A DNA stretch of 47,097 nt from an uncultured Alphaproteobacteria bacterium (GTDB lineage Bacteria; Pseudomonadota; Alphaproteobacteria; RF32; CAG-239): the NCBI GenBank assembly GCA_944391465.1, contig CALXTS010000013.1, positions 1 through 47,097 of the forward strand. The letters run 5' to 3'. The position numbers and the translations under genes are program-made. The notes under the pieces were generated by a model. It was not told the origin of the DNA, ran no database searches, and saw only the letters and a list, made by a program, of their open reading frames with translations. Below, piece after piece: positions 8,775 to 16,670 of the stretch (position 1 is its first letter; each line of letters starts with the position of its first letter).

Positions 8775-8815
8775 ACAAGGGAGAAAGTTTATTTTTATAA
8801 ACTTTCTCCCTTTGT
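8775..8815 (+). terminator. Terminator after adhE
   Basis: A perfect stem of about 14 bp, GGGAGAAAGTTTA (from 8779) pairing with TAAACTTTCTCCC (to 8810), with a 5-nt loop. Only a short broken T-run (TTTGTT) follows. It lies between adhE and the convergent lipoprotein gene and may serve both strands. Confidence 0.7.
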
Positions 8816-8855
8816 TAAAAGCAGTATATTTTGATTTATTGTTTTCTTATTCTTG

Positions 8856-9152
8856 TTAGTAAAAAATTCTTTGCAGAAAATTAGAGACAGCGGCGTTTCC
8901 AATACTAGAGGCTGTTCCCCAGGCTTGTGATTCCAAATATTCAGAAGGATGGTTGTCTAGCATATAAAAATCTTGTGTTGTTAACGGGCGAACTTGAATT
9001 TTCGGATGATAGCCGTTGGTGCTTGAATAGGATTTATTTTGATGCTGATAGCCCGGAAAATTGCTTGCATAGTAGCTTTCGTCATATCCATCATAATAAT
9101 ATGATGTGCAGGCGTTTAGTAATAATATTAATGTCAATCCTAGTATTCTCAT
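8856..9152 (-). CDS. Small Tyr-rich lipoprotein
   Basis: A 98-residue predicted lipoprotein. The signal MRILGLTLILLLNAC ends in a lipobox (LLNAC), with Cys15 as the lipidated residue. The mature part begins with a Tyr/Ser/Asp-rich stretch (TSYYYDGYDESYY) and has no recognised domain. No Shine-Dalgarno site is seen; a promoter at 9159-9186 places the transcription start at or next to the ATG, so the mRNA is probably leaderless. The product would sit in the inner leaflet of the outer membrane or in the inner membrane. Function unknown. Confidence 0.65.
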   Translation of the reverse strand: MRILGLTLILLLNACTSYYYDGYDESYYASNFPGYQHQNKSYSSTNGYHPKIQVRPLTTQDFYMLDNHPSEYLESQAWGTASSIGNAAVSNFLQRIFY

Positions 9153-9158
9153 ACTTTC

Positions 9159-9186
9159 ATTGTATCAGATTTTTTTTATTTTCCAA
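9159..9186 (-). promoter_or_regulatory. Promoter giving a leaderless lipoprotein mRNA
   Basis: On the minus strand TTGGAA (9186-9181), a 16-bp spacer, and TACAAT (9164-9159) preceded by TGA, an extended -10. Only 6 nt separate the -10 box from ATG 9152, so transcription should begin at or beside the start codon. Confidence 0.5.
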
Positions 9187-9244
9187 GACTTTTACGATTG
9201 TTTTTAATTAGTTGATGTTTTTTGTTTTTTTCATAAAAAAGTGT

Positions 9245-9273
9245 TTGCATTTTATTTTGCGTTGGTATATATA
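9245..9273 (+). promoter_or_regulatory. Probable tRNA-Gln promoter
   Basis: TTGCAT (9245-9250), 17-bp spacer, TATATA (9268-9273), about 20 bp before the mature tRNA 5' end. Confidence 0.5.
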
Positions 9274-9292
9274 CTCTTGTGTCTGTATAAAT

Positions 9293-9366
9293 TGCTTCAT
9301 CGTCTAATGGTAGGACAGCGGACTCTGACTCCGTTAATCTTGGTTCGAATCCAGGTGAAGCAGCCA
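9293..9366 (+). tRNA. tRNA-Gln (anticodon CTG)
   Basis: A full 74-nt cloverleaf can be folded by hand. The acceptor stem TGCTTCA (9293-9299) pairs with TGAAGCA, followed by G and an encoded CCA (9364-9366). The anticodon stem GCGGA/TCCGT holds the 7-nt loop CTCTGAC, giving U33, anticodon CUG and A37. The T arm is CTTGG-TTCGAAT-CCAGG. It decodes CAG. The U1-A72 first pair is usual for tRNA-Gln. A TTG-anticodon glutamine tRNA must exist elsewhere to read CAA. Confidence 0.95.
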
Positions 9367-9372
9367 TTTTTT

Positions 9373-9397
9373 AGCCGCTTTTGTGCGGCTTTTTTTA
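9373..9397 (+). terminator. Terminator after tRNA-Gln
   Basis: AGCCGC (9373-9378) pairs with GCGGCT (9385-9390), 6-nt loop, followed by seven T. Confidence 0.85.
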
Positions 9398-9422
9398 TAT
9401 ATAGCAAAAAAGGTAAGTTGTT

Positions 9423-10013
9423 ATGAATTTTGTGATTTTTGATACTGAATATGTGGCTGATAAAGGATTATTTGAAGAGGGTTTTGAGGGTTGGAAAAAT
9501 CGGGAAATTATTCAAATTGCAGCCTTGAAAGTAAATGATTCTTTGGAGGTTGTTGATTCTTTGAATTTATATGTAAAACCAACTAAACATAAAAATATAT
9601 CTCCGTATTTTTCTCAATTGACAGGGATTACTGATGATATTATCAATCAACAAGGAATTGATTTTCCTCAGGCTTATGAAGAGTTTAAATCATTTGTTAT
9701 GAACTGCGATTGTTATTCTCATGCTTGGTCTTTTAATGATATTAATGATGGTGATGGAGAAGTTCTCAGAGAGACAATGTCATATTACGGTATAAATGAT
9801 GATAATCCTCCCTCGTATCATAATATTGCCTATTGGTTTAGGGAACAGTATCAGAAAAAGCATATTAATATTTCTAAACAATCGTCCGGTGAAATTGCTC
9901 AATTACTTGGTCAAGAAAAAGAATTAGAGCGCCTAAATTTGAATCCGCATAATGCTTTGTATGATGTTTATTCTATTTTAATCGGTTTGAAATGTTTAGG
10001 TTTTAAACGCTAA
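9423..10013 (+). CDS. DEDD-family 3'-5' exonuclease (DnaQ/KapD-like)
   Basis: A 196-residue stand-alone exonuclease domain of the DnaQ superfamily, which removes nucleotides from 3' ends of DNA or RNA with two metal ions. Visible motifs are FDTEY near the N-terminus (Exo I), a helix with REIIQIAALKV, the LTGIT segment, HAWSFND near residue 100 (Exo II region), and H-x4-D in HNALYDV near the C-terminus (Exo III, DEDDh type). There is no polymerase or helicase partner nearby. AAAGG precedes the ATG. It lies just after the tRNA terminator and has its own terminator. Substrate (DNA repair, RNA maturation) is undetermined. Confidence 0.8.
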   Translation: MNFVIFDTEYVADKGLFEEGFEGWKNREIIQIAALKVNDSLEVVDSLNLYVKPTKHKNISPYFSQLTGITDDIINQQGIDFPQAYEEFKSFVMNCDCYSHAWSFNDINDGDGEVLRETMSYYGINDDNPPSYHNIAYWFREQYQKKHINISKQSSGEIAQLLGQEKELERLNLNPHNALYDVYSILIGLKCLGFKR

Positions 10014-10037
10014 AATTAAGCAGATGTTTTTAATATA

Positions 10038-10067
10038 AAGGCTCTTTTTTTTGAAGAGCTTTTATTT
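10038..10067 (+). terminator. Terminator after the DEDD exonuclease
   Basis: GCTCTT (10041-10046) pairs with AAGAGC (10054-10059), with flanking A/T pairs and a T-rich tail. Confidence 0.7.
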
Positions 10068-10167
10068 TTTTGTGCTGTTTGAAATATTGTTAAACTTTAA
10101 GTGATTTGTCTTTTGTGTTTTTTTCCTTCAGAGTGTAGGTATAAGCTAATTAAAGGGGTTTATTCTA

Positions 10168-10686
10168 ATGAAACATGGAAAAAATTTTACACTGGGCGAA
10201 TATGTCATTATTAAAAAACCTGATTTGGTTTCTGTGGGTGATAATGTGCGTATTTCTGATTTTTGCCGAATATCTTCAGCTTGTGAAATCGGTTCTGATT
10301 GTGAGGTTGCATGCGGGACCTATATTTCCGGCGGGGACGGAAAATATACGTTTAAAATGGGTAGTTATTCCAGTTTAGCCGCAGGAGTAAAAGTTTGGTT
10401 GAGTTCTAATGATTATGTTAATGAGTTGGTAACTCATTCGGTTCCGAATGTTAAAGAAATACAAGGAAACGTTACGTTGGAAAAATATACCGGTGTGGGG
10501 ACTAATTCGGTTATTATGCCGAATAACCATATTCCTGAAGGTGTTAGTATCGGAGCTTTGAGTTTTGTTCCTTCAAATTATAAGTTTGAACCATGGACCG
10601 TATATGCGGGGAGGCCGATACGTCCGATAAAAAAACGCAATAAAGAAAATGTGTTGCGTGTTTTAAAAGAGCTCGGAAAAATTTAA
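10168..10686 (+). CDS. Hexapeptide-repeat acyltransferase (left-handed beta-helix)
   Basis: A 172-residue protein with the imperfect six-residue repeats of left-handed beta-helix transferases: VSVGDNVRISDFCRIS, ACEIGSDCEVACGTYI, then a second coil VTLEKYTGVGTNSVIMPNNHIPEGVSIGALSFV. The C-terminal YAGRPIRPIKKR is typical of WbbJ/CysE-like acetyl- or acyltransferases that modify sugars. AAAGGGG lies upstream of the ATG. glmS begins 15 nt downstream and is probably co-transcribed, which suggests a role in amino-sugar, LPS or exopolysaccharide metabolism; that link is inference. The acceptor cannot be told from sequence. Confidence 0.8.
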   Translation: MKHGKNFTLGEYVIIKKPDLVSVGDNVRISDFCRISSACEIGSDCEVACGTYISGGDGKYTFKMGSYSSLAAGVKVWLSSNDYVNELVTHSVPNVKEIQGNVTLEKYTGVGTNSVIMPNNHIPEGVSIGALSFVPSNYKFEPWTVYAGRPIRPIKKRNKENVLRVLKELGKI

Positions 10687-10701
10687 TAAAGGAATTTTCT
10701 T

Positions 10702-12540
10702 ATGTGTGGTATTGTTGGTTATATCGGCAACAATGCGGTTGCCGAAGAGTTGATTAATGGTCTTAAAAATCTGGAATATCGAGGTTATGATTCTGCCGGT
10801 GTGGCTCTTAATGACAATAAAAATATTGATATTTTTAAAGCCAAAGGAAAATTATGTAATTTATGCGATGTTTTGAATCTTCATCAAAAAGATTTGCAAA
10901 ATTCAACCGGAGGTATCGGGCATATACGTTGGGCAACACACGGTAGCCCGACAGTTGAAAATGCTCATCCGCATTGTTCGGCTGATGGTAAATTAGTGTT
11001 GGTTCATAACGGGATTATTGAAAATTATAAAGAGTTGCGAGAAGAACTTGTTAAAGAAGGCTTTGCCTTTGTTTCTCAAACAGATACTGAAACTGCAGTT
11101 CATTTGATAGATCGGACGTATCGCCAAACGCATTCTCTAGAAGAGGCTGTTCTGAATGCCGTTAAACGCTTAAAAGGAGCCTTTGCTTTTTGTATTATGC
11201 ATAAAGACGAACCAGATAAAATTATTGCCGTTCGTAAAAATGCTCCGTTGATTGTCGGTTTAGGGGATAATGAAAATTTTATCGCCAGTGATATTCCCGC
11301 TGTTATCGGAAAGGTAAAAAAGATTATTTATCTTGATGATGCCGAAATGGCTATTGTTTCAAAAAACAAGGTGGAAATTAAAAACTTCAATGGTCAACTT
11401 CTTGATAAAAAGGCGGAATTAATTTCTTTTTCTGCAGAAACCATAAGCAAACGCGGTTATAAGCATTTTATGTTGAAGGAGATTTGTGAACAGCCTGATA
11501 TTATTCGTAATATTTTGGCGCAAAGAATGTCTGATGTTAATAATCAGATTCAATTGCCTCAAGTTAATTGGAATGAAATTCTCAAGAAGAGTAAAGTGGA
11601 AATTATTGCGTGCGGAACATCTTTGCATGCGGCAATGGTGGCTAAGTATTTTATGGAAGATTTGTTAGGGATTCCCGTCCATGTTGAAGCCGCCAGCGAA
11701 TATATTTATCGAAAAACCGTTACAGATGAAAATACTTTAACAATCGGGATTTCGCAATCCGGTGAAACTGCCGATACGATTACAGCGGTTAAACAAGCTC
11801 AAGATAAAAACGCCCATATCTTGATTTTAACAAATCGTCCCGATTCAAGTATTGTTCGGTATGCCGATAGTTTAATTCCTTTAGAGGCTGGAATTGAGGT
11901 TAGTGTTGCGGCAACAAAGTCTTATACCGCACAGCTGATTTCTTTGTATTTATTGACACTTGCTTGGGCAGAACGTAAAGAGTCTCTTACAGTTCGGTTG
12001 CAGAAATTAAAACAAGAACTTCTTGAAATCCCCGCAAAATTGGAAGAAATTTTGAGCAATGAGAATTGTATAAAAAAATGTTCGGAATTGTTCCAAAAAT
12101 ATAAGAGTTTTATTTATATTGCCAGAGGAATTAATTTGCCGACAGCTATGGAAGGTGCTTTGAAACTTAAAGAAATCAGCTATATTAATGCTTCAGGTTA
12201 TGCAGCCGGAGAATTAAAACATGGTCCGATTGCTCTTTTAGATGAAAATATGCCGGTTTTGGCTGTTTTAATTCCCGGAACGCCGACTTATGATAAAATT
12301 TTATCAAATTGCGAGGAGGCTAAAGCTCGTCAAGCTCATTTGATTGCCGTAACGTCGTCTCATGATGAGCATTTGAATACGATTTTTGATGAAATTATTC
12401 AAATTCCGTTTTCTGATGAAGTGTTTTCTCCGGTTTTAGCGAATGTTCCATTGCAATTATTAGCGTATCATATAGCCGATAATTTAGGGAGAGAGGTTGA
12501 CCAGCCTCGTAATTTGGCAAAGTCGGTTACCGTTGAGTAA
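10702..12540 (+). CDS. glmS: Glucosamine-6-phosphate synthase GlmS
   Basis: Makes glucosamine-6-phosphate from fructose-6-phosphate and glutamine, the first step towards UDP-GlcNAc for peptidoglycan and lipid A. The 612 residues are the normal length. The class II glutaminase domain (about 1-240) starts with the catalytic Cys2 (MCGIVGYIGN) and has GIGHIRWATHG. Two SIS sugar-isomerase domains follow (ACGTSLHAA, GISQSGETADT; then SYINASGYAAGELKHGPIALL). It ends in the diagnostic PRNLAKSVTVE. AAAGGA precedes the ATG. No glmS ribozyme-like leader is present, as the gap to the upstream gene is only 15 nt. Confidence 0.98.
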   Translation: MCGIVGYIGNNAVAEELINGLKNLEYRGYDSAGVALNDNKNIDIFKAKGKLCNLCDVLNLHQKDLQNSTGGIGHIRWATHGSPTVENAHPHCSADGKLVLVHNGIIENYKELREELVKEGFAFVSQTDTETAVHLIDRTYRQTHSLEEAVLNAVKRLKGAFAFCIMHKDEPDKIIAVRKNAPLIVGLGDNENFIASDIPAVIGKVKKIIYLDDAEMAIVSKNKVEIKNFNGQLLDKKAELISFSAETISKRGYKHFMLKEICEQPDIIRNILAQRMSDVNNQIQLPQVNWNEILKKSKVEIIACGTSLHAAMVAKYFMEDLLGIPVHVEAASEYIYRKTVTDENTLTIGISQSGETADTITAVKQAQDKNAHILILTNRPDSSIVRYADSLIPLEAGIEVSVAATKSYTAQLISLYLLTLAWAERKESLTVRLQKLKQELLEIPAKLEEILSNENCIKKCSELFQKYKSFIYIARGINLPTAMEGALKLKEISYINASGYAAGELKHGPIALLDENMPVLAVLIPGTPTYDKILSNCEEAKARQAHLIAVTSSHDEHLNTIFDEIIQIPFSDEVFSPVLANVPLQLLAYHIADNLGREVDQPRNLAKSVTVE

Positions 12541-12576
12541 TAAAAAATGCCTTGTTTTACAAGGCATTTTTTATTA
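12541..12576. terminator. Bidirectional terminator between glmS and the convergent lipoprotein gene
   Basis: AAAAAATGCCTTGT pairs with ACAAGGCATTTTTT around a 3-nt loop (12556-12558). A- and T-runs on both sides let it act on both strands. It overlaps the stop codon of the minus-strand gene. Confidence 0.85.
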
Positions 12577-13338
12577 CTCTTCTTTCCATATTTGAGAAAC
12601 TATTTTTTCATAACCGCTGCCGTGTGTTGCTTGGGGAACGATGGTTATATTTTGTCGGTTTTCTTTTCCTAAAAAGTTATAGGTAATTTCAGGAACGATA
12701 TTTGTGTCTTTTTCTCCGATATAGTGGTGTTGCGGAATTTTTAAAAAGTTTTCTTTGTAGTCGTTCAATGATATTGATTCATTTAGTGGTGGAAGTTTAT
12801 GATATTCCGTCCATGCTTGATGATCTAGATTTCCGGCAATGGTTATAATTTTTTTTGTTTTTATTTGAGGTTTTGTTGATGCTATTAATCCGGCAATTTG
12901 TGCACCTCCCGAGTAACCTATTAGGATTGTTTCTTTATCTTGAGCAATAGCTTTAACGGCTTCAGCTTCCGCATTAATAACTTCCGGTGCAAATCTTGCC
13001 GTGCTCCAATGTCTGGGTGCGCAATTTTGGCTCATAATATATTGGCAAGGACGTGCTAAATAAATAACATTAGGTGAGTTATCATTGAAGGCGATATCTC
13101 GTAATGTTGTGTTGCGCGGAGTAGGGTCGTTGGAAACTTTTCCTCGATGATTAAAGGCATAACCATCTCCTTCAATATAAATTTTATAAGCCGCATTATT
13201 GGGGGCTGTTATTTTTTGCCAAGATGCTAATGTAAAATAACGTGTTTCAATTTTATGAAATTGGAATGACGGAGGAACAATATATGTGCTTTGGCAACTT
13301 ATTAGCATAAATGCAGATAAAATTAAAAGGTGTTTCAT
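12574..13338 (-). CDS. Lipoprotein alpha/beta-hydrolase
   Basis: A 254-residue predicted lipoprotein. The start at 13338 gives MKHLLILSAFMLISC, a signal with Cys15 in the lipobox. The mature part has an alpha/beta-hydrolase pattern: Ser143 in the nucleophile elbow GYSGG, Asp211 in EKDTNIV and His239 in ATHGSGYE, fitting the catalytic triad. IYIEGDGYA near 53-61 may form the oxyanion region. The likely job is hydrolysis of an ester or peptide-like substrate in the periplasm or at the outer membrane. It lies 2 nt after the upstream outer-membrane protein gene, so the two are probably co-expressed. The substrate is not inferable. Confidence 0.75.
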   Translation of the reverse strand: MKHLLILSAFMLISCQSTYIVPPSFQFHKIETRYFTLASWQKITAPNNAAYKIYIEGDGYAFNHRGKVSNDPTPRNTTLRDIAFNDNSPNVIYLARPCQYIMSQNCAPRHWSTARFAPEVINAEAEAVKAIAQDKETILIGYSGGAQIAGLIASTKPQIKTKKIITIAGNLDHQAWTEYHKLPPLNESISLNDYKENFLKIPQHHYIGEKDTNIVPEITYNFLGKENRQNITIVPQATHGSGYEKIVSQIWKEE

Positions 13339-13340
13339 AA

Positions 13341-14222
13341 TTAAATGTCCCAAATATTTGAATACGCTAATGATATTCCAATCATGAAGTTGCTTCCATA
13401 AGTTCCTGAGCCTCGGTCTTCTGCTCTGAAGTACTGAACGTATGGGGCAAGGCTTATTTTTTCGATTAAAGATACATTCATTCGCGAGATAAAGCTGAAC
13501 TCGTATTTGAAATCGGTTGCTTCATAAGAACTGTATGTCAGGTAATCTCTGAAATAACTTTCAACTTCAAATTTAACACCTTCGCGTAAAGGATATTCAT
13601 AACGAAGTCCGATTTCATAAGCACTTTTTGTATCTTCTCGGCTGTAGGTTAAATCAAGTTCTCCTACGGCCGCTAGATATAATTCTTTTATATGTTTTCC
13701 ATTAAATAATTTTATCCCGCTTTTGCCTCGGAAGGTTTTGGTTCTCGGAGCATCCTCATTTGGTTTAAATTCTGTTTGATAGCCTATGCTGGCAAAGGGA
13801 CCAACGTCCATGTCTTTATATAGCCATATTTTTTGCGAATAGTCAGATGTAATTAATATTTTATCAGATGTTTCATTGGTTGTATCCGGCCCTTCGGCTG
13901 GTTTTAATTTTGTTTCGCCGTATTCCATAAATAGGCTGTTATGCCATTGGTATTTGGGGCGTTCATATTCTAAAACGAAATCAAAAACGCCTTTGACCAT
14001 GGTTTCTCCATCGGCACTGAGTTTTGAGTTTGGTGAATTTTGATATTCTTTGGCATTTTTTACTTCTGTTGATGAGGCTTCTAGTGCTATTCTTCTTAAA
14101 TTGGCACGAAATGAGGTTTCCGTATTACGTGGACGGTTGTCTGATGTTATCTCATCTTCAGCGTATGCTGATGATATTAAAATAATAGCCGCGCTTAAGC
14201 CAAGTGCTGCTTCTTTTAACAT
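13341..14222 (-). CDS. Outer-membrane beta-barrel protein, unknown family
   Basis: A 293-residue exported protein: signal peptide MLKEAALGLSAAIILISSAYA, then many alternating beta-strand-like segments rich in Tyr, Phe and charged residues (for example FDFVLEYERPKYQWHNSLFMEYG and YEIGLRYEYPLREGVKFEVESYF). It ends in a strand, ISLAYSNIWDI, without the usual terminal Phe. This fits an outer-membrane barrel of about 10-12 strands. GGAG lies 8 nt upstream of the ATG. It leads a two-gene operon with the lipoprotein hydrolase and is divergent from a LysR-type regulator. Ligand and family are unknown. Confidence 0.65.
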   Translation of the reverse strand: MLKEAALGLSAAIILISSAYAEDEITSDNRPRNTETSFRANLRRIALEASSTEVKNAKEYQNSPNSKLSADGETMVKGVFDFVLEYERPKYQWHNSLFMEYGETKLKPAEGPDTTNETSDKILITSDYSQKIWLYKDMDVGPFASIGYQTEFKPNEDAPRTKTFRGKSGIKLFNGKHIKELYLAAVGELDLTYSREDTKSAYEIGLRYEYPLREGVKFEVESYFRDYLTYSSYEATDFKYEFSFISRMNVSLIEKISLAPYVQYFRAEDRGSGTYGSNFMIGISLAYSNIWDI

Positions 14223-14257
14223 GAAAATTCTCCAAACTTATTCATAAGTCGGATTGA

Positions 14258-14286
14258 ATCTTAAAAATATCATCGCGGATTGTCTA
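14258..14286 (-). promoter_or_regulatory. Promoter for the outer-membrane protein operon
   Basis: On the minus strand TAGACA (14286-14281), 17-bp spacer, TAAGAT (14263-14258), 36 bp before ATG 14222. It lies in the intergenic region shared with the LysR-type gene. Confidence 0.45.
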
Positions 14287-14340
14287 GATTATATTTATCG
14301 GCTTGTGTGTAGTTCTGTTTTGTTGTTATTGTTAAGAAAA

Positions 14341-14369
14341 TTGTTTTATTTTGTATCCGCTTGTTATAT
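14341..14369 (+). promoter_or_regulatory. Promoter for the LysR-type regulator
   Basis: TTGTTT (14341-14346), 17-bp spacer, TTATAT (14364-14369), about 40 bp before ATG 14409. Boxes are imperfect. Confidence 0.4.
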
Positions 14370-14408
14370 ATTGAAAAAAATGCGTTAATTTGCAAAGCTG
14401 GAAATCTA

Positions 14409-15302
14409 ATGATTACAAAAAAGGATATTACGAAACTTGAAGGGCTGCTATATCTTTATGCTGTTTCAAAATCTAAAAGCAAACGTGACGTTGCCGAAAA
14501 ATTAGGTACGACTATTGATACTATCAATAAATATATTAGAGAACTGGAAAACGAACAAAAAACAAAATTTTTGGTTTGTAACGGAAGAGGGTCGATTATA
14601 ACACCTGAAGCGCGTCGAATTTTGCAGCTTTCGGAAGATATTGTTAAAACTTTTCGTGAGTTGGATAATTTTGCTTATGAAGCTGCAATTTTTGCCGGTA
14701 CGGTCAGAGTGGCAACAATTGATGCTTTGGCTGATTATTTGACCTCTTTACGTTTGTTTGAGTTTATGCGAAGATATCCGGATTTGTCTATTGAGATGTC
14801 TATAGACAGTCATATTCCAGATATGTCAACTCTGGAAGCTGATATTTGTTTGGATTTTAATCCTCCTTCTAATCATAATGTGGTGGTAATGGGGACGAAA
14901 AAAGTACGTTTTGGTTTGTTTGCTTCACAGCAATATGCTGATGAGTATGGGCTGCCTAAAAGTATGGAAGATTTATGTGCTAATCATAGACTTTGTTTAA
15001 AAGAAGGGCAAATTGAAGCATCTAAAGAAGCTGCGGATTTGTTTAAAAATGCAAAATATGTTGTTTATAAAACAAATTCTTTACGTATTTTGAGAGCTGT
15101 TATTTCTAAAGGTATCGGTATCGGGATTTGCCCGTACCCATTGGGAAGCGAAAATTTAATTCATCTCAGGAATCTTAATTTTGGTTTTATTAAAGATATT
15201 TATTTGATGGCTCATAAAGATACCAGAAATATGCCTAAAATACGTTTAATGTTGGATTATATTACGGGAATTTTGGATGATAATTTTGGAAAGAAAAAAT
15301 AA
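14409..15302 (+). CDS. LysR-type transcriptional regulator
   Basis: A 297-residue regulator of normal LysR length. The N-terminal winged helix (about 4-65) contains the helix-turn-helix SKRDVAEKLGTTIDTINKYIRELE and GSIITPEARRIL. The effector-binding domain (about 90-290) has FAGTVRVATIDALADYL at the expected position and GIGIGICPYPLG near the end. ATG 14409 is used; the longer frame from 14361 runs through the promoter. It is divergent from the outer-membrane protein and lipoprotein hydrolase operon, the classical arrangement for a LysR regulator and its target. The inducer is unknown. Confidence 0.85.
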   Translation: MITKKDITKLEGLLYLYAVSKSKSKRDVAEKLGTTIDTINKYIRELENEQKTKFLVCNGRGSIITPEARRILQLSEDIVKTFRELDNFAYEAAIFAGTVRVATIDALADYLTSLRLFEFMRRYPDLSIEMSIDSHIPDMSTLEADICLDFNPPSNHNVVVMGTKKVRFGLFASQQYADEYGLPKSMEDLCANHRLCLKEGQIEASKEAADLFKNAKYVVYKTNSLRILRAVISKGIGIGICPYPLGSENLIHLRNLNFGFIKDIYLMAHKDTRNMPKIRLMLDYITGILDDNFGKKK

Positions 15303-15377
15303 TTTGAATCTCCTCTTGCATATTTTTGTTTTATAACTGTTTGAAAAATATATATAAATAAAAAATTAAAAATAAAT

Positions 15378-15405
15378 TGAACTTTAAGGTGGTTCATATC
15401 GTTTT
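15378..15405 (+). promoter_or_regulatory. ECF-sigma type promoter of the sigma operon
   Basis: TGAAC (15378-15382), 17-bp spacer (15383-15399), CGTTTT (15400-15405). This matches the GAAC / CGTT layout of alphaproteobacterial ECF promoters and not sigma-70. The expected start, near 15411, is just before the AAGGAGG of the first gene, so the leader is very short. It implies that the operon's own sigma factor, or the EcfG general stress sigma, transcribes it. Confidence 0.65.
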
Positions 15406-15429
15406 ATCATGTGTAAGGAGGATAAAACA

Positions 15430-15681
15430 ATGGATGATGAAATCTCTCAATTAATCAAAGAGGCTAAACCGCTTTACTTTGCCAGAAAAAAACGTAATAA
15501 CTGTCTTAAAGCTGTTGCGGCAATGTTGGTTTGTGTCGGTGGTTTAAGTTGCTTCTATCCGAAAGGTGCCGATTATAGTTATTATGCCGAAACCGGTTGG
15601 TATGCGGCAGAGGGCGAATATTCGGTTATTGAAGAAATGGGATTGCCGACTGATGATTATGGTCTGTTGATGATTGGGTAA
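15430..15681 (+). CDS. Small single-pass membrane protein, candidate anti-sigma factor
   Basis: An 83-residue protein with a charged N-terminal segment (1-29), one membrane helix (about 30-46, CLKAVAAMLVCVGGLSCF), and a short Tyr-rich C-terminal tail, probably periplasmic. Start 15430 is set by AAGGAGG 8 nt upstream. It is the first gene of the operon and its stop lies 4 nt before the sigma factor ATG. A short cytoplasmic N-terminus, one membrane helix and direct linkage to an ECF sigma gene fit a minimal membrane anti-sigma factor. No known anti-sigma domain (zinc-finger type or RskA) is recognisable, so the role is inference. Confidence 0.6.
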   Translation: MDDEISQLIKEAKPLYFARKKRNNCLKAVAAMLVCVGGLSCFYPKGADYSYYAETGWYAAEGEYSVIEEMGLPTDDYGLLMIG

Positions 15682-15685
15682 ACAT

Positions 15686-16180
15686 ATGAAACAAATTATT
15701 GCTGAGAATCAAAGCCGCGTTAAAGCTATTATCAGAAAATTAACCGGTTCTTATAATGAAGATATTGAGCAAGAAGTTTATATTAAAACTTGGCGGAATT
15801 TGGAAAATTATAAGGAAGAAGGTAAATTTACGCAATGGATTAGCGCGTTGACTGCAAATGTTTGTCGTGATTATTTTAAATCCAAACAATATAAAATCGG
15901 GGTTAATCAACTTAATGACGAAGATATTTTGCAAGAAGTTGCATCATCTCAAAGTCAGGAGGAAATTTTAGATGCCAAACAAAGGCAAAAAATTATTCTT
16001 AAGGCTGTAGATGCTCTTCCTCGAAAACTGCGTCAGGTTGTTATATTGTTTGAGTTTGAAGAAATGACTTATGAACAGATTTCTAAAAAAATCGGGGTGC
16101 CGGAGGGTACCATCAAGTCCAGATTGTTTAATGCTCGTAAAATTTTGGCTGAAAAATTGAAAAAACTTAAAGGAGAATAA
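15686..16180 (+). CDS. ECF-family RNA polymerase sigma factor
   Basis: A 164-residue sigma-70 family factor reduced to regions 2 and 4, as in the extracytoplasmic function group. Region 2 spans about 5-70 (GSYNEDIEQEVYIKTWRNLE, then FTQWISALTANVCRDYFKS). Region 4 spans about 100-160 (LPRKLRQVVILFEFEEMTYEQISKKIGVPEGTIKSRLFNARKIL, the helix-turn-helix binding -35). ATG 15686 is preferred to the TTG at 15674. It sits between a membrane protein and a Spy-like periplasmic protein, a layout typical of envelope or metal stress sensing. Confidence 0.92.
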   Translation: MKQIIAENQSRVKAIIRKLTGSYNEDIEQEVYIKTWRNLENYKEEGKFTQWISALTANVCRDYFKSKQYKIGVNQLNDEDILQEVASSQSQEEILDAKQRQKIILKAVDALPRKLRQVVILFEFEEMTYEQISKKIGVPEGTIKSRLFNARKILAEKLKKLKGE

Positions 16181-16182
16181 AT

Positions 16183-16659
16183 ATGAAAAAATTTTTACTC
16201 GGTTTGATGTGTGCTACAGCTTTGGTTATTTCAGCTAATGCCAACGCAAAAGAGAAAAAAGATTTTGTTAAAGAACCACCTCGCTTTGTGCAAATGTCGG
16301 ATAAATTGGCTGATGATTTGGGGCTAACCGATAAGCAAAAAGAGCAGGCCGAGAAAATCCGGAAAGAGGGGCGTGAAAAAATTAAGCCATTAATGGAAAA
16401 GATGAAAAAAATTCATGAAGAAATGAATGAATTGCGGGAAGAAAATATGAAGGATTTTGAAAAAATTCTGACGCCTGAACAACAAAAAGAATTTGAAAAA
16501 ATTAAAACAGAAATGAAAAAACATAAAGGACCAAAACGCCCAAGACCGCATAAAGGTCCGCGTCCGGAGCATGATATGAGAGGACCAAAACATCCGGCTC
16601 CGCACCCTGAGATGTTGCCTGAAGATTTACCTGAGCCTCCTGCACCTGAAAAAGACTAA
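16183..16659 (+). CDS. Periplasmic Spy/CpxP/ZraP-like protein
   Basis: A 158-residue exported protein: signal peptide MKKFLLGLMCATALVISANANA, then a long helical part (about 45-110) with two LTxxQ-type motifs, LTDKQKEQAEKI and LTPEQQKEFEKI, characteristic of the Spy/CpxP family of periplasmic chaperones and stress modulators. The C-terminal tail (about 111-158) is Pro/His/Lys-rich and may bind metal. It starts 3 nt after the sigma factor stop with AAAGGAG upstream. The context suggests that it is a product of, or a sensor for, the ECF response to misfolding or metals; that is inference. Confidence 0.8.
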   Translation: MKKFLLGLMCATALVISANANAKEKKDFVKEPPRFVQMSDKLADDLGLTDKQKEQAEKIRKEGREKIKPLMEKMKKIHEEMNELREENMKDFEKILTPEQQKEFEKIKTEMKKHKGPKRPRPHKGPRPEHDMRGPKHPAPHPEMLPEDLPEPPAPEKD

Positions 16660-16670
16660 TCTTTTATAAA

